A stretch of 20,219 bases of DNA from Lachnospiraceae bacterium (GTDB lineage Bacteria; Bacillota; Clostridia; Lachnospirales; Lachnospiraceae), in NCBI GenBank assembly GCA_022790905.1, contig JAAVYC010000193.1:1-20219 (forward strand), written 5' to 3'. Below, piece after piece: positions 16,780-20,219 of the stretch. A model generated the notes under the pieces. The model was not told the DNA's origin and did no database searches. It worked only from the letters and a program-made list of their open reading frames with translations. Position 1 is the first letter of the stretch; the number at the start of each line of letters is the position of its first letter. Position numbers and translations under genes: made by a program.

Positions 16780-17534
16780 CAGATATTTCGATAGCTATTG
16801 TAGCATTTAATAATGAAGAAGATGTGAGAAATGCGGTATGTTCCATACAGGAACATACCGCAAAAATCATTTCCAAGAAAATATATATTATAGATAATAG
16901 TACTCAAAAAAATCATCTAAAGACGTTGCAAAGTGAAGAAATTGTCTATATCAAAACAGAGAGAAATCTTGGGTTTGGAGCAGGACATAATCTAATTTTA
17001 CGGGAGCTGGATTCTGTGTATCACGCGATTATCAATCCGGATATTTTATTGAGAGAAGACAGTCTTTTCATTTTGAAAGAATTTGTGGAAAGAGAAAATG
17101 CAATGATGGCAGTTCCGAAAATTTTAGATGAAGATGGAACGTTACAGAAATCTTATCGCAGGGATATTACATTTGTAGATCTTATTTTTCGACGTCTGCC
17201 AGGCTCTTTTGGGAGAAAGCGGAAAGCACATCATACGATGCAGGATATGGATTTTACGAAACCATTTTCGGTACCATTTGCCCACGGATGTTTTTATCTG
17301 ATTCGCACAGAGATTTTTTTGGAGCTTAACGGGTTCGATCCCCGCTTTTTTCTCTATATGGAGGACGCAGATCTTTGCAGAAGAGTTCATGAAAAAGGGA
17401 AGCTACTCTATTGTCCGGACACTGTTGTGATTCATAAGTGGGAAAAAGGATCGTCCAAAAGTAAAAAATTGTTTTGGATCCATATTCGCTCCATGTGTTC
17501 TTATTTTAAAAAGTGGGGGTGGAAGCTGTGGTAG
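16776..17534 (+). CDS. GT2 glycosyltransferase, WbbL-like
   Basis: Protein of 252 aa with a single GT-A domain. It begins 'DISIAIVAFNNEEDV', typical of WbbL-type rhamnosyltransferases, then has 'TERNLGFGAGHN', the donor-binding Asn87-Pro-Asp89 ('INPDI'), 'AHGCFYLIRTE', and the acidic 'YMEDADLCRR' (Glu196, Asp197, Asp199). The probable job is to add a sugar, perhaps rhamnose, to the lipid-linked primer. The ATG at 16776 overlaps the preceding stop as ATGA and has GGAAGAGGG in front; a longer in-frame start at 16704 would lie deep in the upstream gene and lacks a ribosome site. The donor assignment is inference from family resemblance. Confidence 0.87.
   Translation: MTDISIAIVAFNNEEDVRNAVCSIQEHTAKIISKKIYIIDNSTQKNHLKTLQSEEIVYIKTERNLGFGAGHNLILRELDSVYHAIINPDILLREDSLFILKEFVERENAMMAVPKILDEDGTLQKSYRRDITFVDLIFRRLPGSFGRKRKAHHTMQDMDFTKPFSVPFAHGCFYLIRTEIFLELNGFDPRFFLYMEDADLCRRVHEKGKLLYCPDTVVIHKWEKGSSKSKKLFWIHIRSMCSYFKKWGWKLW
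17518..17525 (+). promoter_or_regulatory. Ribosome binding site supporting a GTG start at 17528
   Basis: A G-rich GGTGGAAG run inside the end of the upstream gene lies immediately before GTG 17528. An alternative in-frame GTG at 17513 has only T/A-rich sequence before it, so the shorter start is preferred. Confidence 0.55.
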
Positions 17535-18277
17535 AAACAGATAGAATTTCAGTTGTTGTTGTGACTTATAATGGAGAGGCATATCTCACAGAACAGCTTA
17601 CATCTATTTTAGAAAATTTAAGAGAACAGGACGAAGTAATTGTTTCTGATGATGGTTCGAAAGATAAAACTTTAGAAATTATACAAAATTATACGGAACT
17701 CGACTGTCGTGTTCGGTTTGTAGAAGGGCCACATCAGGGAGTTAAGAAAAATGTAGAATATGCTTTAAGACAATGTAACGGTGAATATATTTTTCTTGCG
17801 GACCAGGATGATATCTGGATGCCGGATAAGATAAAAGAGGTCATGGAAGTGTTTGAAAAAGAAAACTGTCATCTTGTGATCCACGATGCGAGAGTGATTC
17901 AGGGAAGAGAACGGGATGATTTTGTGTTACCTTCTTTTATGGAATTTCGTAGTGCGAAAGCCGGCATATGGAAAAATATTATAAAAAACAGTTATATTGG
18001 TTGCTGCATGGCGTTTCGTGCGTCATTAAAGGAGAGAGTGATTCCAATTCCGCCGGACATCGAAATGCACGATCAGTGGATTGGAATTTTGAACGATTAT
18101 TATTATGGGGATTCTGTGTTTTTGAAAAAACCGTTGATTTTGTATCGCAGACATGGTGAGAATAGTTCAGAAATGACCCGCTATGGGATGGGGAGAATGA
18201 TCCGCAATCGCATTGTTTTTTGTATTCGATTTTTACAAAAAATCTTCAAAATTCATAAAAGAATGGGCAAGTTTTAA
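17528..18277 (+). CDS. GT2 glycosyltransferase (RfbN/RgpB-like)
   Basis: Protein of 249 aa, single GT-A domain. It starts 'RISVVVVTYNGEAYL', has 'SDDGSKDKT' (Asp41, Asp42) for the nucleotide, the metal-binding 'ADQDDIW' (Asp92, Asp94, Asp95), and the downstream 'HDQW' (181-184) that is usual for rhamnosyl- and galactosyl-transferases of this branch. The C-terminus is basic and amphipathic ('RIVFCIRFLQKIFKIHKR'), a likely membrane-surface attachment. It overlaps the upstream gene by 7 bases and closes this three-gene unit. The sugar transferred is unknown. If the start at 17513 is used instead, five residues are added. Confidence 0.86.
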   Translation: MVETDRISVVVVTYNGEAYLTEQLTSILENLREQDEVIVSDDGSKDKTLEIIQNYTELDCRVRFVEGPHQGVKKNVEYALRQCNGEYIFLADQDDIWMPDKIKEVMEVFEKENCHLVIHDARVIQGRERDDFVLPSFMEFRSAKAGIWKNIIKNSYIGCCMAFRASLKERVIPIPPDIEMHDQWIGILNDYYYGDSVFLKKPLILYRRHGENSSEMTRYGMGRMIRNRIVFCIRFLQKIFKIHKRMGKF

Positions 18278-18300
18278 TAAAAATTTAAGAAAAATGACAG

Positions 18301-18329
18301 TTGTCCTCTATAACAATATATTGTATGAT
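18301..18329 (+). promoter_or_regulatory. Promoter of the LCP gene
   Basis: TTGTCC (18301-18306), a 17-base spacer and TATGAT (18324-18329). A TTAAGAAA lies at 18285-18292, 8 bases before the -35 box, as at the promoter of the 15367 gene. The leader would be about 35 bases. Confidence 0.68.
18313..18324. promoter_or_regulatory. Perfect palindrome inside the LCP promoter spacer (possible operator)
   Basis: ACAATATATTGT is a perfect 12-base palindrome whose last base is the first base of the -10 box. It is placed where a dimeric repressor would block polymerase. No known regulator is implied by the sequence, and A/T palindromes arise easily by chance. Confidence 0.35.
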
Positions 18330-18371
18330 AGATAAGGAATTTGCATAAAAAACAATGGAGAAACAATAGAG

Positions 18372-19547
18372 ATGAGCAGAGAAGATGTAAGAAGAGGTGG
18401 CTCCCAAAGCCGAGGAAACGGGAATAGGAGTTCTCAGAGTCAGAGAAATGGGAGCAGAAGTGTCCAAAGTCAGGGAAATCATTATAGGAGTCCCCAGAAT
18501 CAGGGAAAGAGACGTGTGAACAAAAAGAAGAAACGCAAGAGAAAAATTATACTTTTTGCGCTGGAAATTATCGTATTACTAATCTTGCTCCTGTTAGTGT
18601 TTGTCTGGTTAAAATTGGGAAAAATAGATGTCAATAAGTTAAATGAGAGCAAGATGATTATCAACGATTTAAAAAGCGATGATGGTTACACGTCCATTGC
18701 CATTTTTGGTTTGGACAACCGTTCTAATGGAAAGTTATCGAGAGGTAACAGTGATGTCATTATGATTGCAAGTATCAATGATGAGACAAAAGAGGTAAAA
18801 CTTTGTTCTGTTTTCCGTGATACTTATTTAGACCGTGGGAATGAGTCCTATGGAAAGGCGAATGCGGCATATTCCAAGGGCGGGCCGGAGCAGGCGATTT
18901 CTATGTTAAATAAGAATTTAGATCTTGGAATTAAAAAATATGTGACTGTGGATTTTAATGCGGTTACGTCCTGTGTCGATGCGATCGGCGGAGTGGAACT
19001 AGATATTACGGAGGATGAGCTTCAATGGATTAACAGTTACATTGAAACGACGGCAGATGTAACAGGTGCAACGCCAAAATTCATATCCAAAACTGGAAAA
19101 CAGCTCTGTGATGGAACACAGGCGACAGCATATGCGAGAATCCGTTATACAACTGGGGATGATTTTAAGCGTGCAGAACGCCAGCGGATCGTGATAGAGC
19201 AGATGTTTTCAAAAGCGAAGACTTCTAATATAGCAAAGATTAATAAAGTGATTGATTCGTTGTTTGATGAGGTCTCCACAAATCTGACGCAAAGAGAGAT
19301 CTTGGCGTTAGCCTCTGCGGCATTTGAATATCAGATGGGTGAGACAGCGGGCTTTCCATTTGAGAAGGATACGGATACTCTTGGCAAAATGGGAAGTTGT
19401 GTTATTCCGTGTGATTTGGTATCGAATTTGACTCAGCTCCATGAATATCTGTATAATGATAAAGAATATCAACCGTCAGCAACAGTACAGGGAATCAATG
19501 ATAAGATTATCAACGATACCGGAAAACGTCAGGGTGACGGATACTAA
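18372..19547 (+). CDS. LCP (LytR-CpsA-Psr) family glycopolymer ligase
   Basis: Protein of 391 aa. Residues 1-58 are cytoplasmic: a Gln/Asn/Ser/Arg-rich repeat section (11-46), then a Lys/Arg block. One membrane helix (about 59-81) follows, and an outward-facing LCP domain (about 98-290). It has 'TSIAIFGLDNR', 'SDVIMIASIN', 'SVFRDTYLD' (Arg149, Asp150), 'KANAAYSKGG', 'DAIGGVELDI' and 'YARIRYTTGDDFKRAERQR' (Arg256, Arg258, Asp264, Arg267, Arg270), the arginine and aspartate set that binds the polyprenyl pyrophosphate. The family transfers glycopolymers from undecaprenyl pyrophosphate to peptidoglycan. It is placed at the end of the glycan cluster with its own promoter, which fits that role. A GGAG lies 11 bases before the ATG, slightly long. 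The exact glycan attached is inferred from context only. Confidence 0.92.
   Translation: MSREDVRRGGSQSRGNGNRSSQSQRNGSRSVQSQGNHYRSPQNQGKRRVNKKKKRKRKIILFALEIIVLLILLLLVFVWLKLGKIDVNKLNESKMIINDLKSDDGYTSIAIFGLDNRSNGKLSRGNSDVIMIASINDETKEVKLCSVFRDTYLDRGNESYGKANAAYSKGGPEQAISMLNKNLDLGIKKYVTVDFNAVTSCVDAIGGVELDITEDELQWINSYIETTADVTGATPKFISKTGKQLCDGTQATAYARIRYTTGDDFKRAERQRIVIEQMFSKAKTSNIAKINKVIDSLFDEVSTNLTQREILALASAAFEYQMGETAGFPFEKDTDTLGKMGSCVIPCDLVSNLTQLHEYLYNDKEYQPSATVQGINDKIINDTGKRQGDGY
18402..18509 (+). repeat. 30-bp minisatellite encoding a Gln/Asn/Arg decapeptide repeat
   Basis: Three full units and one partial unit of 30 bases encode residues 11-46 of the LCP protein, in the pattern SQSRGNGNRS / SQSQRNGSRS / VQSQGNHYRS / PQNQGK. 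The repeats stay in frame, so unit gain or loss would leave the rest of the protein intact. Confidence 0.8.
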
Positions 19548-19566
19548 AAATTAGGAATTGGAATGT

Positions 19567-19596
19567 GATAGGAATATGCATAGTCATATTCCTATC
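19567..19596. promoter_or_regulatory. Perfect 12-bp inverted repeat between the LCP gene and glmS
   Basis: GATAGGAATATG (19567-19578) pairs exactly with CATATTCCTATC (19585-19596) around a 6-base loop. It starts 20 bases after the LCP stop, so it may end that transcript, but no T-run follows. It also lies just before a TATAAT at 19599 and could be an operator for glmS. Confidence 0.6.
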
Positions 19597-19598
19597 CT

Positions 19599-19604
19599 TA
19601 TAAT
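19599..19604 (+). promoter_or_regulatory. Candidate -10 box of the glmS promoter
   Basis: A perfect TATAAT stands 64 bases before the glmS ATG. The expected -35 position falls inside the upstream inverted repeat and holds only a poor match, so the promoter is weak, activated, or not real. Confidence 0.4.
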
Positions 19605-19667
19605 ATATAGAAATAAATGTTACTATGAATGATGGTATGAGACAAATGCAAAGGATAGGAGAAGCGT

Positions 19668-20219
19668 ATGTGTGGAATTGTAGGTTATATTGGAGAGAGC
19701 CAGGCTGCCCCAATTCTATTGGAGGGGTTATCAAAATTAGAATATCGTGGATATGACTCGGCGGGAATGGCAGTATTTGATGGAAATGAGATTCATATAC
19801 AAAAGGCGATGGGAAGATTAAAAGTTTTAAGTGAGCTCACTCATGATGGAACACTGATGCCGGGTAAAATTGGAATTGGTCATACAAGATGGGCAACCCA
19901 TGGAGAACCATCTGATACAAATGCCCATCCGCATTATAATAAAGATGCCAGCATTGCCGTGGTTCACAATGGTATTATTGAGAACTATCTGAAACTTCGC
20001 AATAAATTGCAGGCGAAAGGGTATGAGTTCCTCTCTGAGACAGATACAGAAGTGTTAGTCCATCTGCTGGATTATTATTATAAGGGAGATCCGTTAGAGG
20101 CAATTACAAAAGTCATGCATAGAGTCGAGGGTTCCTATGCGCTTGGTATTATCTTTATCGATCATCCGAATGAAGTCTATGCGGTGAGAAAAGATAGTCC
20201 GTTGATTGTTGGAAAGGGA
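19668..20219 (+). CDS. glmS: Glutamine-fructose-6-phosphate aminotransferase (3' end outside window)
   Basis: The first 184 codons of a protein that is usually about 600 aa; the frame is open to the last base. After Met comes Cys2, which becomes the N-terminal nucleophile of a class II glutamine amidotransferase. The domain shows 'CGIVGYIG', 'LEYRGYDSAG', 'HTRWATHG', 'VVHNGIIENY' and 'SETDTEVLVHLL', the standard GlmS glutaminase motifs. It makes glucosamine-6-phosphate from fructose-6-phosphate and glutamine, the first step to UDP-GlcNAc for peptidoglycan and surface glycans. AGGAG lies 6 bases before the ATG. The gap to the upstream gene is only 120 bases and does not contain a recognisable glmS ribozyme. 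The sugar-isomerase half cannot be seen here. Confidence 0.95.
   Translation, partial: MCGIVGYIGESQAAPILLEGLSKLEYRGYDSAGMAVFDGNEIHIQKAMGRLKVLSELTHDGTLMPGKIGIGHTRWATHGEPSDTNAHPHYNKDASIAVVHNGIIENYLKLRNKLQAKGYEFLSETDTEVLVHLLDYYYKGDPLEAITKVMHRVEGSYALGIIFIDHPNEVYAVRKDSPLIVGKG

Noticed and set aside
19548..19667. Possible glmS ribozyme in front of glmS.
   Set aside because: Only 120 bases are available, partly occupied by an inverted repeat, and no ribozyme core sequence is visible.

Overview
The window is AT-rich, every recognisable gene is on the + strand, and Shine-Dalgarno sites are purine-rich (AGGAGG type). Exported proteins carry long arrays of Fn3 modules with the wording 'SGANGYYxYRSTS...GKxYYYK'. 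Together these suggest a low-GC Gram-positive of class Clostridia, most likely a gut Lachnospiraceae-type bacterium. The family assignment rests on protein style only. The region reads as a cell-envelope locus: surface polysaccharide assembly plus peptidoglycan remodelling.

Layout. (1) 1-1197: 3' part of a polytopic O-antigen ligase/polymerase-like protein, cut by the left window edge. (2) 1197-4760: secreted GH25 muramidase carrying eight Fn3-like and two BIG2-like domains, with a visible internal 771-bp tandem duplication. (3) 4965-8402: secreted two-enzyme protein, an Amidase_3 domain plus five Fn3 repeats plus a C-terminal glucosaminidase, with its own promoter and terminator. (4) 8525-9406: membrane-anchored or secreted metallo-beta-lactamase-fold hydrolase. 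(5) 9462-15238: a promoter followed by an operon of a tandem-domain GT2 glycosyltransferase, a Wzx-type flippase, a 67-residue zinc-ribbon protein and a second tandem-domain GT2. (6) 15272-18277: a promoter followed by a polyprenyl-phosphate sugar-1-phosphate transferase (WbaP/CpsE type) and two single-domain GT2 enzymes with overlapping ends. (7) 18301-19547: a promoter followed by an LCP (LytR-CpsA-Psr) family ligase. (8) 19668-20219: the first 184 codons of glmS, which continues past the right edge.

How the genes fit together (inference from families and order). The WbaP-type enzyme starts the glycan on undecaprenyl phosphate and the four GT2 proteins extend it. The Wzx-type protein flips it and the Wzy/ligase-like protein at the left end polymerises or transfers it. 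The LCP protein attaches it to peptidoglycan. GlmS supplies glucosamine-6-phosphate for UDP-GlcNAc. The two neighbouring hydrolases between them cover muramidase, glucosaminidase and amidase cleavages, so the locus could coordinate glycan insertion with wall opening. No sugar-nucleotide synthesis genes (for example rml) appear here.

I see no tRNA, rRNA, CRISPR array, insertion sequence, integrase or phage gene. No gene-free stretch exceeds about 205 bases. I see no clearly new system. The points most worth a second look are the duplicated hydrolase modules, the zinc-ribbon microprotein inside the GT operon, the N-terminal modules of the large GT2, a motif shared by two promoters, and palindromes overlapping the LCP and glmS promoters.
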